DNA from: Podaxis mareebaensis
Lineage: Eukaryota > Basidiomycota > Agaricomycetes > Agaricales > Agaricaceae
NCBI GenBank assembly: GCA_018524725.1
Contig: JAEUWP010000097.1
Span: 1-64,000 of the forward strand
Length of the DNA: 64,000 nucleotides
Direction: 5' to 3'
Of this stretch, positions 1-12,700 are shown in pieces. A program made the translations under genes and the position numbers. The notes under the pieces were generated by a model. It saw nothing but the letters and a program-made list of their open reading frames with translations, did no database searches and was not told the origin of the DNA. Numbering within the stretch: position 1 is the stretch's first letter; every line of letters starts with the position of its first letter.

Positions 1-1941
1 TCTTCTAGTGTGGATTCATAGTCTGTTATTCTAGCCGTAAAACTTGATTGTATTATAATCTAAGTACCGCTTTCATGACTGAAAACAGTTTAGGCCGTAA
101 CAGCGGTGGAGAGTGGAGGTGAGGATTTCATGGTTGGTGGAAGGGAAAAACTGCGCTATGTCAAAGGCAATGACGCTAGTTTTGAGTTTATGTTTCCAAC
201 CTGATTGAACCAGGTGGGTGACAGAGATGCCAGCATCTTCAGTAGAGCACTGAATGATTCCTCCAAATTGGAGGGGGTGGACGAGGTCATGTTGGGACGC
301 TTTGAACTGCATCTGAGTGGAGATCATTTTCTCTATGAGTTTGCTGAGGGTGTTGAGGAGAATAATGGGGTGGAACATCTTCAGGGTAGAATAGTGGGGT
401 TTATTGGGTTTCGGGATGATGACGGAGGTGGAATTCTTGAAGTGTTCCAGCCAAGTAGAGAACTCGATGCATTTGGTTGCAAAGGTGAGGAAGTTGTGGA
501 GGAAGGTATCGTTGGACATTAGGTGTTTGATGTGGGCCCATGATAGGTGGTCAGGACTGGGGGCAGAGGCGTTGGTGCACAGGTTGAGGGCGTCAAAGAG
601 CTCTGCCTTGGAGAAAGGGAGCCACAGGCGCTCCAGATGGGCATTAAATGATTCAATAGCACTTAAATCAATTGGGTGGTTAAACGCAGAGTTGTATGAG
701 TCAAGAGTGTGCCATAGGTCATCCAACTCATCACAGCTCTTGCCATTATGAGTGATGGATTGGGAGGGTGGGAGGTTACATTTGCTGATCCAGGACATAA
801 GGTCCCAGGGGCGATGATCTTTTTCTGCGAGGTCTCTAATCTTCTTGTCAAAGAAGAGGCACTTGGCTTGACGCGTAGTGTGACAGAACTTGGTCCAGTT
901 TGATTTGGACTTGTGGGTTTGAAACACTTTGAGAGTGGTAGAGCACTGTGTGTTCCACCATGGTTTGGACTGAGTGCAGATTTTAATAAGCTTGGCATTG
1001 TGTTGCCATTCTTAGTCGATGATTTGAGACATAGCTTGGGCGTAAGAATGAACGTCACTAGTGGAGTTGAAGATGGGCAGGATGTTTTGGAGGCAGATGC
1101 CTGTAGAGTAGAGGAAGGTGGCCTCTTCCTCCGAGTCTCTGGGTATGGTGAGCTTTTCGATAAAGGGTTGGAAAGGGGAGGGGATGGGAAGGGAAGTGAG
1201 GAGGGGGCAGTGGTTGGAAGTGAACTGCCAGTTGTCTCGGATTTGATGGATTGGGCTTTGAGAGGGTTCGTCTATCATGAAAATAAGGTCAATGACAGAT
1301 GGGTGCTTATTACCATCATAAGGGATGTGGGTATATTTATCTTGCAATGGTGTGGAAAGGGAGAGACCTAAAGAGTTCATAATATCAGTTAGTAAGTCTC
1401 TGCATGCAGTGTGGTGGGTTATATGAGGGTCCCATTCAGGAGAATGGGAGTTGAAGTCACCTCCAGTGCAGATGAGGCCTTTAGGGAGGAGGTGGACATG
1501 CTCTTCGAGGAAAGAAATGGAAGAATCGTTCAAAGGGTTGAAATAACAGTTCAAAAAGTAGACCTTTTGGGGAAAAGAAAAAGAAATAAGTTGGAAATCC
1601 AGAGAAGAAATGATGTTCGGATGGGAAGTAGGTAGAAGTGAATTGCATGAGCGTTGAATGAAGGTGGCTGTCCTTGGATGATCTTCATTCAACAGAAAGA
1701 TATGCCAGTTAGGGTTGTATGGCGTGCTTTTATAGGGGACTCCTTCAGAGTTGTCAGTGGAAGGAACATTTCAAATAACATTAAAAGGGGGTTCTTGGAG
1801 GCATATAACTAGAATGTCTTTGAAAAGAGGGTCATTAAGAAGAAGTTCGATGAGAGAGGAGGATCAATGAACATTGAAAAATAGAATAGGAATCGAAGAA
1901 ATGGAAGAGGGAGCAGGGCGGTTAAGGGGTCCTTTAGACAT
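1..1941 (-). pseudogene. LINE ORF2: endonuclease plus reverse transcriptase start, broken
   Basis: The ATG at 1941-1939 overlaps the ORF1 stop by 8 nt. The N-terminal part is an APE-type endonuclease: it shows ICLQEPP (metal-binding Glu), GGDFNSHSPEW, SVIDLIF and SNHCPL. The last motif has Asn where the usual Ser-Asp-His has Asp. A linker with the typical SKPWWN motif follows near 985. Then comes the reverse transcriptase N-terminus, with IIPKPNK and the motif-A region FDIAQFFPS. The YxDD active site is outside the window. In-frame stops occur twice between 1693 and 1941, at 1012 (TAA), at 73 (TGA), and twice more before base 1. The protein would nick target DNA and prime reverse transcription, but this copy is dead. 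Confidence 0.78.
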
Positions 1942-4540
1942 TAACGGTGTCTGAGTTGAAGTCGCGCCGGTTCTTTTTGGCTCTAAGTTCCTGTAGCTTG
2001 TTAGAGATCCATTCCCGATCAAATTGGTGATGGAAGAAGGGACACTTGTCCGAGTTCATGTGATGTTCCTTGGAATCACATGAAAGGCAGTTGAAGGAGG
2101 TCATGTGGGGACACTCCACAATGTTGGCAGGGGTGGGGGGACAGGGGTTAGGACCGGGCTTGCCATGACAGCAAAAGCCATCATGGCAGTGGTTGTCGGT
2201 GTGGTGGGGGTCTCCACAAATAGCACACCTGGGGTTGCGTGCTTTGCAGAGGTGTGTGGGGTGGCCCCATCTCCAGCATCAATTGCATAGAGGAGAAGCA
2301 GTACGCATGGATGCGCTGTGGAAGGTGCAGATGCAGTTTTCGAATAGGAGAGTGTGATTGATGAGGCTCTTGGCTCTCATGGCTGATTGAGAGTCCCAGA
2401 GGTCAAAGAAAAGGATTGCGGAATTGGAGTGGGGGGAGACGTGATGGAAGCGCAGTTTGTTGATGAGATGTTGGATCATCTTGTGATAGGGTGAGGACTC
2501 AATAACTTCTTTGAAGTCATCGGAAGTGTGGGGGGTGCCATCAGATTGGAAATATGGGAGGTTCGTCAACTTGACAAATGACTTGGATATGGGGAGGGAG
2601 GGGACAATGGCATCCTTTATCTCTGAGGTGGCAAAAGCTGACTGGTTAGAGTCAGTGATGCCTTTCTTGATGATGAGGAGTTCCTCATCAGTGGCGACTT
2701 GGCTGGTTGAAAGCCATAGGGTCCTGTCGTTGGACTTGGCTGACTCAACTTTGAGTAAGAAACCCTTCTGGTATAGGGCGTTATTGCAGTTTCTCACCAC
2801 AAGGTTGAGGGAGGTGATGAGGATAGGCTTAAAAATGTCATTGTAGGGAACAATGACATTCTTGCGGGAGGGGCCTTGAGTAGCCTTGGGTGAGTTGGAA
2901 GGGCAGGAAGGAGATTTAGGAGATGGTGAAGGGGATGACTTGATGTCTCTGGATGAACAGAGGAAGTTGATAATGTCGACCAGTGACATGTTGGGGAATT
3001 GATTTTGAAGAGCGGCATATTTCTGAAGCTCTTCTGATTGCAAGGGGGAGTTTGAGGCAGCCTTGGCATATGATGACCTCTGGGTGGAAGGGGAAGGGGC
3101 ATTGGACCTGGGACAGGTCTTGTAATTAATGGGGGAAGGGGAGGGTGAGGGGGGAGAGGGTTTGGGGGAGGGTTTGTGGGCTTGGGGAGGGAAGGAGGGA
3201 GCGACAATAGGCTTACACTATTCTTGAATGGCTATTGGTTTACAAGGTGCCTGTCAGCAAATGACGGGGGTCCATGAGCTAGAGTTGTTGTTATCCTTTC
3301 CTGAAGTTTGGGCTTCAGGAATGGATTTGGGAGCAATGGTAGTGGTAGGGGGCAGGGGGAGCATTTCAGTATTGACGTTAGAGCCAGAGGACTCACCTGG
3401 TTTATTGACGTCTTGAGGAGGAAGACGAGAAAGGGCAATTGCTTGTGCAGTGTCCTTATCAAACTGTGAGTCTGAGCTCTGGGAGTTCCCAGAGGCAGGA
3501 ATGATGGAAGAGCTCTGGGTAATCCCAGAAGCATTTTTGGGGGAGGGAGAGGACACTGCCAGTGCTTTTTCAGCCTGACATTCTTGACAGTGGCCAGTGG
3601 ACATGGGTGTAGGTGTGGGGGGTAAGGTGTGGGAGGGAGGGAACTGCATGGCAATGAAGTTGTACAGTTTGAGTTGGTGACCATTATGAGGGACGGACAT
3701 GTTGCATAGTTGGTTGGAGTGTGCAATTATCTGGAGTATGCAGATCAGGGCGGGGATGCCTTCAAATGTGGATAGATCTCCAGATTCAGCCCAGCTTCCC
3801 AAAAAGGAAGAAATGAACTCTAATAAAGAAGTGAGGCATTTAAGCCCCATGAGATCATTTGTGTTAGTGATGTCAATCATAGCGATGCCATCACCAATAG
3901 TTTCATGGACAGCTGACCAATCTGTTCCATGGAATGACTGCACTTCAGCATGAGGCTGAACCACAGGAGGGAGGGTTGTGGGGGTGAAGGTTGGGATAGT
4001 CAGGAGGGGATCAGAGGGATGGGATTCATCCCATGCACTGCCAGGAGTAGGTGGTACAAAGCCGTGAGAGGCAGCAAGGGCTTGAGCTGGTGTCAGAACC
4101 CTATGGGATGAAGGTGCAATCTCAGGAGACATATCGATGCCATCGTGAAATGGTGTGATGGAGGGGTGAGTGGATTTAGGGGTTGAAAGTCCTTGGGAAC
4201 CTTCATTGATATTTTCATCTCCTTCTTTGGCTGAAGATACAGAGGCGGCGTTATCATTTCCTCTGAATTTCATACTCTTCTCCAGGCAGTTGGAGAGAGA
4301 TTGATCAGTGGAGTAGGAGTGTTTGGCTCTAATAGAGGGAGAGGGTGAAGGAGGCTTTCAAATGAAATCCTCAGATATGCGGAAGTCGTTGAATAGAGGA
4401 ACAGAGGCCTCTCTCAGAAGTGTCAGGTTGGGCACTACACTGGCACTAGAGCAGCAGCGATGAACAATGCCAGAGCAAATGCTGCTGGTGGCATTCTTGA
4501 CACCTCCAAAGAAGCTGCTAATCTCCTTGGAGTCTTTCAT
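1934..4540 (-). pseudogene. LINE ORF1 (Gag-like nucleic-acid-binding protein), broken by stops
   Basis: This is about 870 codons in one frame. The N-terminal two thirds are Ser/Pro/Thr-rich and low in complexity. The C-terminus carries Cys/His zinc knuckles. One is split by a stop (C-N-stop-C, then WRWGHPTHLC). The next, CAICGDPHHTDNHC, is intact, and a third Cys/His cluster, CLSCDSKEHHMNSDKC, follows. In-frame stops lie near 4358, 3254, 3217 and 2279, and no frameshift was seen. The stop inside the knuckle fits CGA to TGA. The frame ends at 1934, overlapping the ORF2 start codon. Such proteins coat the element RNA. It is not functional as it stands. Confidence 0.75.
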
Positions 4541-4599
4541 ACTGATTTAGGATGAGTTTCTGTATTCCTTGTACTACAAATAACTGTGCCACTGAAACA

Positions 4600-6283
4600 A
4601 TAGTGGTAGTTATTGAGAAAGGAAGGTGTTTCGCTTGTTCTTTGAGGTGTAATTTCTTCTAGCTGGGCATTGTCTGTAGAAATGTCCCTTCTTCTTACAA
4701 AAGAAACATTCTCCATTCTTGATTGCTGTTCACTGTTTGTCGGTAAATACATTGTTAATGAGGTGTGATAAGGCATTGCTTGTTGTTCTTTCACTGTTAT
4801 GAACTCCTGATTTGGAAGATTGTATATTTTGTACATCTTCTGTTTCATTGTCTTCCTCTTCCTCGTCAGAATCTTGCTCATATTCTCCATCAGAGAATCC
4901 AAACTCATCAATGTCGTCAGTGAGATGATCAATGTCCATATCCCACTCGCTTCTCCTGTATTGAGGTAAGATGGGTTGGGAGGTGATATTTTGATAATGG
5001 GGTTGGATTCTGTAGCTCTTTGTTTTCCTTTGTCCTTTCTTTGCATAGGAAATTCTTCCATTGATTGCTGCTCTGTATTTGCACTGCTCCTGAACAATTC
5101 TATGGGCATTTCTTGCTGCATTCTTCCACTGTGTAATTGTGTCTGTGGTACTTTTAAGTGCTTCGTGTCTGACAGCAGGGTCAAGTCCATTCACAAAGTA
5201 TGCCCGAAGGGCCACACTGTCTGTGAGTCCTGCTTGGGAAGCGAGGACTGAGAATTCTGAGATATATTCCTCGATATATCTGCCATGCTGCTGGAGGTTT
5301 CATAATGCCTGTTCAGCCTTGAATGTCTGTTGTACTGGGGCAAAAGACTGGTCGAGGTCATTTATGAACTCATCCCATGTTTGTTGAGTTGCATCTCTCA
5401 CATGCGTTGAAAGATAATCCTGTTGCCATGCTGATGCTGCTCCATCAAGTAAAGCAAGGGTGTAGTTGACCTTTGTAGCATGGTCTGTGATGCCATAGGA
5501 TTTGAAGTATAATTCAACAAGGGATTTCCAGCTTCTGTACTGGGCAGTATCTCCATAGAATCTTGTTGGCTTTGGGTACTCGAAGTTGGAGTTCTGGTTC
5601 AACATAGTGGCTCCTGCAGATTGTGGAGGTGAAGGGCTTCTTCTGGTACTCCCTGAATTACTTGGGCTCATTCTTCCTCTTGTCTGAGTTCTTGGATCTG
5701 TTCCCCAAGATCCTCCAATCGACTGATGACTTGTTGAGTAAGGTACTGTTGCTCCACCCAAGGTAGTGAGGTTAGATCCAGTTGTGAATGATGGTCTTGA
5801 ATAGTCCATTGAAGGTTGATAAGATCTTGACTGGTGTACTGATGATGAAGATTCTGGTTGCTTTCCTTTCATTTGAGAGGAGAGATTGAATTTGGCAAGA
5901 TCCTCGGTGACTTCTTCAACACTTGGCTGTCTTGAGACCTGTTGCAGTGTGTTAAGTGCTGCTGCAAGTCCTGCAAATTGGTTTGTGGTTGGTTGTTGGG
6001 TTGTCCTCTCTCCTACCACAGCTCTTCTATCAAGTTCTTCTTGTATTGATTCAATTTGTTGCTGATCTTCTTTTGAAAAGTCTTCAAGGAGGAAGGTTTT
6101 GGGTTGGATTCCTGCTTGTTCAAGTAATCCAAACTCTGCTGAGTATTCTTCATTGAGTTTTCTTTGGATTGATGCTTCGAAGTAGTGAGGTCTGTTTCTT
6201 GCATCTTTGTAATACCACTCTTTTGTTGTGGGGTCTTTAAGAACTCTTCCTCTTGTGGGGCTGTCAAATGTGATTGTTTTCAC
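4600..6283 (-). pseudogene. Ty3/gypsy Gag (retrotransposon gag domain with CCHC knuckle), broken
   Basis: One frame runs from an N-terminus with a WYYKDARNRPHYFE stretch through a Pro/Ser/Gln-rich linker to a gag capsid-like domain (about codons 225-400). That domain shows KPTRFYGDTAQYRSWKSL, ALLDGAASAWQQDYL and, after a stop, YISEFSVLASQAGL. An acidic stretch (DSDEEEEDNETED) follows, then the zinc knuckle CFFCKKKGHFYRQC near 4680-4720. In-frame TGA stops lie at 5300 and 4730. The frame opens at a GTG codon just after a TAA, so the true ATG has been lost or lies in a leader exon. Gag packages element RNA; this copy cannot make the full protein. Confidence 0.8.
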
Positions 6284-6299
6284 AATTTTGAATTATCCA

Positions 6300-7366
6300 G
6301 TTTGGCAACTTTAAATTTCACTTCCTAATAAATTTCCTTCCCTTTCAACAACTGAGCGTCTGCAGCAAAGCCTCTTCTCAGTGGTACTTTCAATGGAAAT
6401 TTATATCCTGATAGATTATAGCTCTATCTAAGTGTAATCACTTCTTTATCATGAGTATGATTCCCTTCACTTGTTGAAATATCCTCCAGAGTCAAAGCTC
6501 CATCAAGGAATTTCCTCTAGATTGTGGGACTACAATCCTCAACTAATCTGCACTAGTTGGCAATGTGCACCTACTCTCTTTCTAATGCTAACTTCAGAAA
6601 CTAGGACCCAAAGTTAAGACACTAGCTGCTCAAGTAGGGCTTCTTTCAGCGATCAATGCTGAGCAGCCAAGACAAGGTAACAACTCCATGCTACAGAGAA
6701 GGATCATTTCTACTTAATCTTATAGTGAGGCCACTTCAGTCTGTAAAGAGGCCCGATACATATCTGAAGATCATATCAAAGGAGACTTCTCATGTACTAA
6801 CAGATAGATTACCTTTAAGCACTAACAGAGTCAACACATCAAGATAACTACTTGTAGTTGCACAATACGTCTACTCCTCAATAGAAAGACTTAGAGCAAC
6901 TTAGAGAGCAATAGAGATATATAAGACAACTTAAATCGTATCACTTATTGTTGATAAAGACTTCTATTTGAGTCTCCACCTAACCAAGTAGAAACGATGG
7001 TTTCTCCTTGTTAGTGTCAACAGTTTATATACTAAAGACAATGTATCTAAATATATCTATATTAGAACTTTCCAGAAGTTCTTCAGGTACCGAGGCTCGA
7101 CTCGGAGATTGACTCAGAACAAAGGAAGCCTAATTCTACTAATAATAGTTTGATACAAAAAGTTCTTTATCAAAGAAGTCTTCTTTTCTAGGAATAGTAT
7201 GAAAGCTTATCAATCCGATAAAGTCATACGACTTTTTGATATTACATAAGCTTAGTCATTAGGATTGACAAACAAATCAAAGATTAAGACTTTCAAATAA
7301 AACAAAGGACAAATAGTCTGAACAAAATTAGTAAATGTATAACAAACATTTACTAAGTTCATAACA
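6300..7366 (-). repeat. Probable 5' LTR plus leader of the gypsy element
   Basis: AT-rich noncoding DNA between gag and the Plavaka junction. It contains CpG sites (for example near 6868, 7090 and 7229), unlike the CpG-free tract beside it. A TATATA motif lies near 6915 on the minus strand. I could not fix the inner LTR end or the primer-binding site, because the second LTR is not in the window. Confidence 0.4.
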
Positions 7367-7371
7367 GTATG

Positions 7372-9420
7372 TCTCATATTGTGTGGAGTTATAGGGATTG
7401 TTGGGTTATCAAAATCAAAAGGATGGGACAAGCAGCTGTCCAGGTTACAGTATTAGACAGATGATACATTGTGAGTTGAAAGAAGAAAGCTGGCCTTGGA
7501 CACCAGCCTTGGACAATATACACAAGCTGACACTGTTCTGGATAATCAGCAATGTAAGGCTCCAAGCCAAAAACTGCATGTCAATAATGTCCATCAGAAC
7601 ACTTGATGTAGATAGGCTTCCTTATCACACTGTCAAGTGATTTGAGAATGTGTTCCAGGGAGGTGTGAAGTAGTTGATGGGAGAATTTCCAGTATTCATT
7701 ACTCTCCAAATGTTCCTTATCAGCTGAAATAGAATAAGCAAGATTTATGCTCTAACAATGCAGCTGCTTTCTGCACCTTTAGGAGTGGATAAAAACACTA
7801 TGACAATGAGTCCATCTTTGTGCACATGATAGATGGAGTTGTGAAGGTTCCCTATTGACATGTAAACCAGCCAGTATTCATTGTTGCCAGTTGCCACAGA
7901 TACTGTTGTTTTGTCACTCCCAAGAATAATTAGGACAAAAAATGCACCACAGTTATCAGGATCCATACCTAGTTCAGTCTTATACTCAAGTTAGATACCT
8001 GAAAGAAAGGAAGGGGGGCTAATTATCACTTACAGCTTGCTTCCATGCCCAATCACTGGACATGAAGTCTTGAAAGCAGTGGACCCCATTAATGTATTCA
8101 TGATATGGAGTGTAGTTGAACTCACCATTGAAAGCCAGGTTTGCAATTATTAATTATAGGATGCTCAATGGTTCATGGTACCAGACAATCTGTGGGTCTT
8201 CCATCTATGGTAGTGGACTTTCAAAGTCCTCACCATACATAGATGAGGGTGAAGGATTGCTACTCTACTTTGCCATAAGGAATAGCATTGATATAGCAGT
8301 ACATGTTTTCACAATTTACAAATGGTGTGTGATTGTCATGAATGCCAGAAGATGTTTCCCAAAGCTCCAACAAGGTGTCAACATTACCCACTGACATTTG
8401 AGCCCAGAGGTAAAGAAATTCAGCCACTTCAAACTGGGTGCAGTTCACAAATGGATACTAACCCTGGGGCCCATCCTCATTGATGAGACCAGGATTGGGT
8501 TCACATATTTCAGCTACACAAGAAGTTTGATTAGCAGCAGTGAATACAGCTTCAGGACATATACCCAAAAGTGTTAGGTGGTTTTAGATCATGCATTCCT
8601 CTGCTGTGGCTGCTTCTTCTGTGCTATGGGTATCATTGGATCCAGAAGATGAAGCCATTGCTGGTAGAGACTCCCAAGTCAATATTGCATCAAATTCTGA
8701 TAATAGTAACAGCACATGAGTGATGTGCAGATTTGAAGTATGCAGAAATTAACATACCAAGATTATTATCTTCAGTATATACTTAAGGGACTGCTGAAAA
8801 TGGGCTGGCTGGAACTGGTCAAGGGGAGGGGCTGAGAGGCAACAGAGATAGTGATCCCTCTGGGAAAGATGATCCAAAAAGTTCTTCATTTGGTGCATCT
8901 CTGAGTGGATGGGCTGGGATGTTAGACCAAGTGAGATATTCAAACTCTCCAGAACTTGCACTTCTCCAGTGGTATTGCCCATTGGATAATCAATGGGAGG
9001 AAGGTTGGCATAAGATAGTATATGTAGGGGAAAGACAGTGTAAGATGAACTAGGCTCAGGAGAAAATAAGGCAACATGTAGTGGGGTTGGGATGAGGCTA
9101 CTAGGTGAACTAAAGCTTGGGATACTTAGCACACAATCTATTGGAATGCCAGACCAGGAGGGTAGTGACAACAGAGAGAGTTCAAGTTGCTGATCCAGAT
9201 CATTGAATACTTGATTGTGAATCATTGATGATAGATTGGGAACATAATGCTGTCTGCAAATACAATCAGAAAGAGTACACTGTATGGAAAGGCAACCCTA
9301 CCAACTGCAAGACTGTATCCTGTTTGTGGCTGTATCTAAGGTGCTGTTTCAGACCATGATAGCCCTTGCACTACCCCAGACAATTGGGGACAGGGCATTT
9401 CTTGTCAAAGGTAACTTTTG
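7372..9420 (-). pseudogene. Plavaka-family DNA transposase, N-terminal half, decayed
   Basis: I recognise this from conserved Plavaka transposase blocks read across several frames and introns. They are FNGEFNYTPYHEYINGVHC and DFMSSDWAWKQA near 8020-8130, LGSDKTTVSVATGNNEYW with YMSIGNLHNSIYHVHKDG at 7780-7940, and KCSDGHY, EPYIADYPEQ and VQGWCP at 7460-7620. The N-terminal exon (9225-8749) is Pro/Ser-rich. Many TGA/TAG stops interrupt the frame. The catalytic second half is not in the window, because the gypsy LTR cuts in at 7366. Plavaka elements are cut-and-paste transposons distantly related to CACTA elements. Finding no CpG suggests long residence as methylated DNA. Confidence 0.8.
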
Positions 9421-9739
9421 AGCATGGCATCAAATGAGGTATTCTGTCAGTGGGATTTCAATGTGATGTGGACCACTCAGGTTGGAGCACTTTTATATAA
9501 GAAATGTACTAGTCACCCTAGTCAACTGATTAGTTATGGGTTGTTAGCAATGCATGGCTTTATGAATACTAGTGTCCAATTTCACCCATCTAGTCTCTTA
9601 CTACATCTTGACCAAAGCCCTAATTGCAAAGCACATCCTCCAAGTAAAACATGACTCCTTCCTTTCAGATGCAACTCCTCCTTTCAGATGTGACTCAGAT
9701 GTGACCCTTCCTAGGACAACATGACACCTTGCTCAACAT
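9421..9739. other. Spacer between divergent Plavaka transposase and DUF6532 gene
   Basis: About 320 bp with no coding signal. It holds short direct repeats around 'ctttcagatg' (9662-9720). Since the flanking frames diverge from here, it is the likely shared promoter region, but no clear core promoter was seen. Confidence 0.35.
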
Positions 9740-12700
9740 GGATGCAGAACCTCAAGATGAAAACTAGTAAGTGATCATACACACACACTGGGAGAAAATA
9801 TATTGAGTCTAAATAAATGTCATTGACAGAAGACAGATATGCTCCACTAACAAAGATGTCCATCCTGGGCTTGTTGACCTAGAGCCCATAATATCAGCCA
9901 AACTGAAGGAACAACTGAGAGTCCTAGTGAAGAAGGCTATCTCAGAAAAAGAAATGGAAAGGCTCTCTGAGGACCTTGCTTGAATTGAGGACAAGAATGC
10001 AGCAGAGCAGACTGACAGCAAGACTCCAGATAATCCTTCTCAGGAGCATCAGCAAAAGAAAAGTGGAAAGAACATGAAAGCTCACCTCTTTGAGGAGGAA
10101 AGTGAAGGGGATCACATATTATGAGAGACTGATGATGACTGCAATGATGAAACTGACATCAACAGAACTGTCTGAAAGAAATGAAAGGGTGGTATGGATA
10201 CTCAGAACATGATCCAGGCCAAGCAAAGGTTGCCAGTAGTTAGACTTGATGATGCTGAAGTAGAAGGTTATGAGGATATTGCCATTAATGGACTAGGTCA
10301 AGGTAACAAGGGTGCAAAAGGGGGTGAGGGATAAGAGCAACCAAGTCAAGTAGAAAGGGGCTGCTGAGAAGGTGAAGGCAGCCACTACAAAGGCAAAGGT
10401 GGCCACTACAAAGGCAAAAGGGGCTGCAATGAAGGTAAAGGATGTTGAGATGGAAGCAGTTGACACTGTAATGGGAGGTATGTACCTTTCTTATGACATG
10501 GCATCTTAACTGAGGAACTTGCTATAGATGTAGAGGAGGAAGGTGGTACTGATGGCAGAACAGAGCCAGCCAAATGAGTCATCTCAGCATCCAAATACCA
10601 GCACTTCAAAGTAAAAGAGACTGTAAGCCACATTTACCCTTCTAGAAGGCTGGCTACTTACCAATTATAAGAACTTTGAATCTTTGGGTGAGGAAGAACC
10701 CCCCTCCAAGAAGACCCATGTTGTAGACTTGAGGACTGTCAAAAAAACAACTAATAATACTGTGAAGGGCAGATATGCATCAAAGACATCCAATCCTAAA
10801 GTATCTGCAAATGTTGTAAGTATCTGGCTAATCTACTCACATATCTCAATAACATGTACATAGCCATAGAAGGGAGCAAGGTTGAAGAAAAGTTCTCATC
10901 TAGTAAACACACTAAGTAGTGGCACTAATTGGATAAATAGTGTACTTACATACCACTTCACATAGGAATCAGAGAATGTGATATATACAGAACCCAAAGA
11001 CTTCAATGTGGAGCCTGATATCATCAACATGGAAGCTAAAGTCAACAGCATGAAAGCTAAAGTCATCAATGTAGATCCTCAACCCATTGACACAGATCCT
11101 GAAGATAGTGATATGGATCCTGAAGGTGGTGACACAGAGCCAGAATATCAGACTCCCAAAACCAAAAAGACTTCAAGAAAATTGAAGCAGCAGGATGCCA
11201 TGATAATTGTGAGTAACAATGAACAGATCATGAACTGATTCACTTATACAACTGATATCCAGGACTTTGAAGATAAAGACACAGAAAGAGAAGTCACAAC
11301 CCCAAAAGCAGTGAAGAAAACTGTGGTGGGCAAGAAACCAAACTGGAATCCAGAGGTCAGTGTATACAATGTCATTCATATGTTCCCTCAACTCATGCAT
11401 GGAGCCCAGTTGTCAGCAGATAAGGGAAGCAAGGTGAAGTCTGATATCAACAAAGCTAAACCTGCAAATCAGTCAAAACATAGCAAGGTAAGTGAACAAT
11501 ACATTCATCAGTTGATACTTGGACTTACATAGCATGCATGATCAGGTTCAAGAAACCAAGAAGGCAAAACCCAAGACTACAACAGCAGTAACCAAAGCTG
11601 CTGGATGGAATGGGAAGGAAAAGCAGGCAGTGATGGGAGGAACCAAGGTGAGTAAGTGCCTTGGCCATAGTTCTTGTTGACTGACATGTGGTACCCACAA
11701 GACAACTAAAATGGGTAAAAATACTGCAACTTTGCCTATGGCCACTGCATGAGTGCAGTTCTATTCCTTTCACATTACAATAAGTAATGATCTTCTTTGT
11801 TCTTTATGACCTCCCCACCACTAGCTCAAATGCCACAGCTTCCCAAACAAGCTCAGGCAAGGCATCAAAGCACCAATCAACCACTAACTCAAGAAAAGTG
11901 CCTAAAGGCCTGGAACACCTCTGCACTTGGTCCACTCTCAATACAAAGTGTGTGAAGGAGGTTTCCATTGTCAGTGACAACAATGAGGATACAGGAGGCA
12001 TATCTGACTGTGACAAACACTATGGAGAAAAGAGGCAGCATGCAAAGGAAAGCCCAATCAAAGGCAAATAACAAATTACCAGCACTGTATGTTTCCTGCC
12101 ATGACTGATGTATGTATACCACAACTCACTTGCCTTCTAGGCTCTCATCAAAGAAGAGCCAGTAAAAAAGGAGCAGAGACCACACTCATGAGTCAAAAAT
12201 TAAGACCTGCCAGCTGAGTTCCTGACTAACAAGGTATTCATGAAGAAGTTGCTACCAGCCCTCTACCAATGGGTAGCAACTCTGAAAGACCCCTAGCAAA
12301 TTTTGAGTGCCCCAGTCAAGAATGCTATTCAAATCATTAGTCACACCTACCTCAGAGACAATTATGAGCCCACTGAGGATAGTGCCAAGGTTATAAAGGT
12401 AAATATTTTTATTTGTGTGTTCACAATACTCAAAATTTATTATCTTGTATAGGCAATGCAATGACTTTGTGATGGATGGCAAGTGGTATTCCAGTACAAT
12501 GCTGTCTGGTCCCTCAGTTCTTTCTTCAACAACAATGCTCATGTTTTTGGCAAGTCCAACATGAAGCAAAAAGCCTAGGCTGCCCAGCAACTCAAGGATG
12601 AGAAGTTCATCTACCATGACTCAATGATATGCATGCTTTGCTCCTCTTTGACTATCTTGCCAAGTATGAGCATTTCAGAATTGGGATGGCCTGTTCAAGA

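Larger units (their letters stand above)
1..4540 (-). mobile_element. Non-LTR retrotransposon (LINE), decayed, runs off the left edge
   Basis: A LINE on the minus strand with two reading frames: a Gag-like ORF1 with zinc knuckles, then ORF2 with an endonuclease and the start of a reverse transcriptase. Each ORF keeps one frame throughout and is broken only by stop codons. The reverse transcriptase is still readable at base 1, so the 3' half lies outside the window. The 5' end is placed near 4540, where a gypsy gag frame stops. The LINE therefore probably inserted into the gypsy element; the exact 5' junction is not resolved. Confidence 0.8.
4541..7366 (-). mobile_element. Ty3/gypsy LTR retrotransposon, 5' part (LTR/leader and gag)
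   Basis: This is the left part of a minus-strand gypsy element. A gag frame (6283 to about 4600) is preceded by about 1 kb of leader and probable LTR. Pol is absent because a LINE lies where it should begin. The outer end is placed at 7366, where the minus strand starts TGTTATG, a start seen in many fungal gypsy LTRs. Plavaka coding sequence resumes immediately beyond it. The five bases next to the junction (7367-7371, GTATG) would be the target duplication, but the other end is outside the window. Confidence 0.65.
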
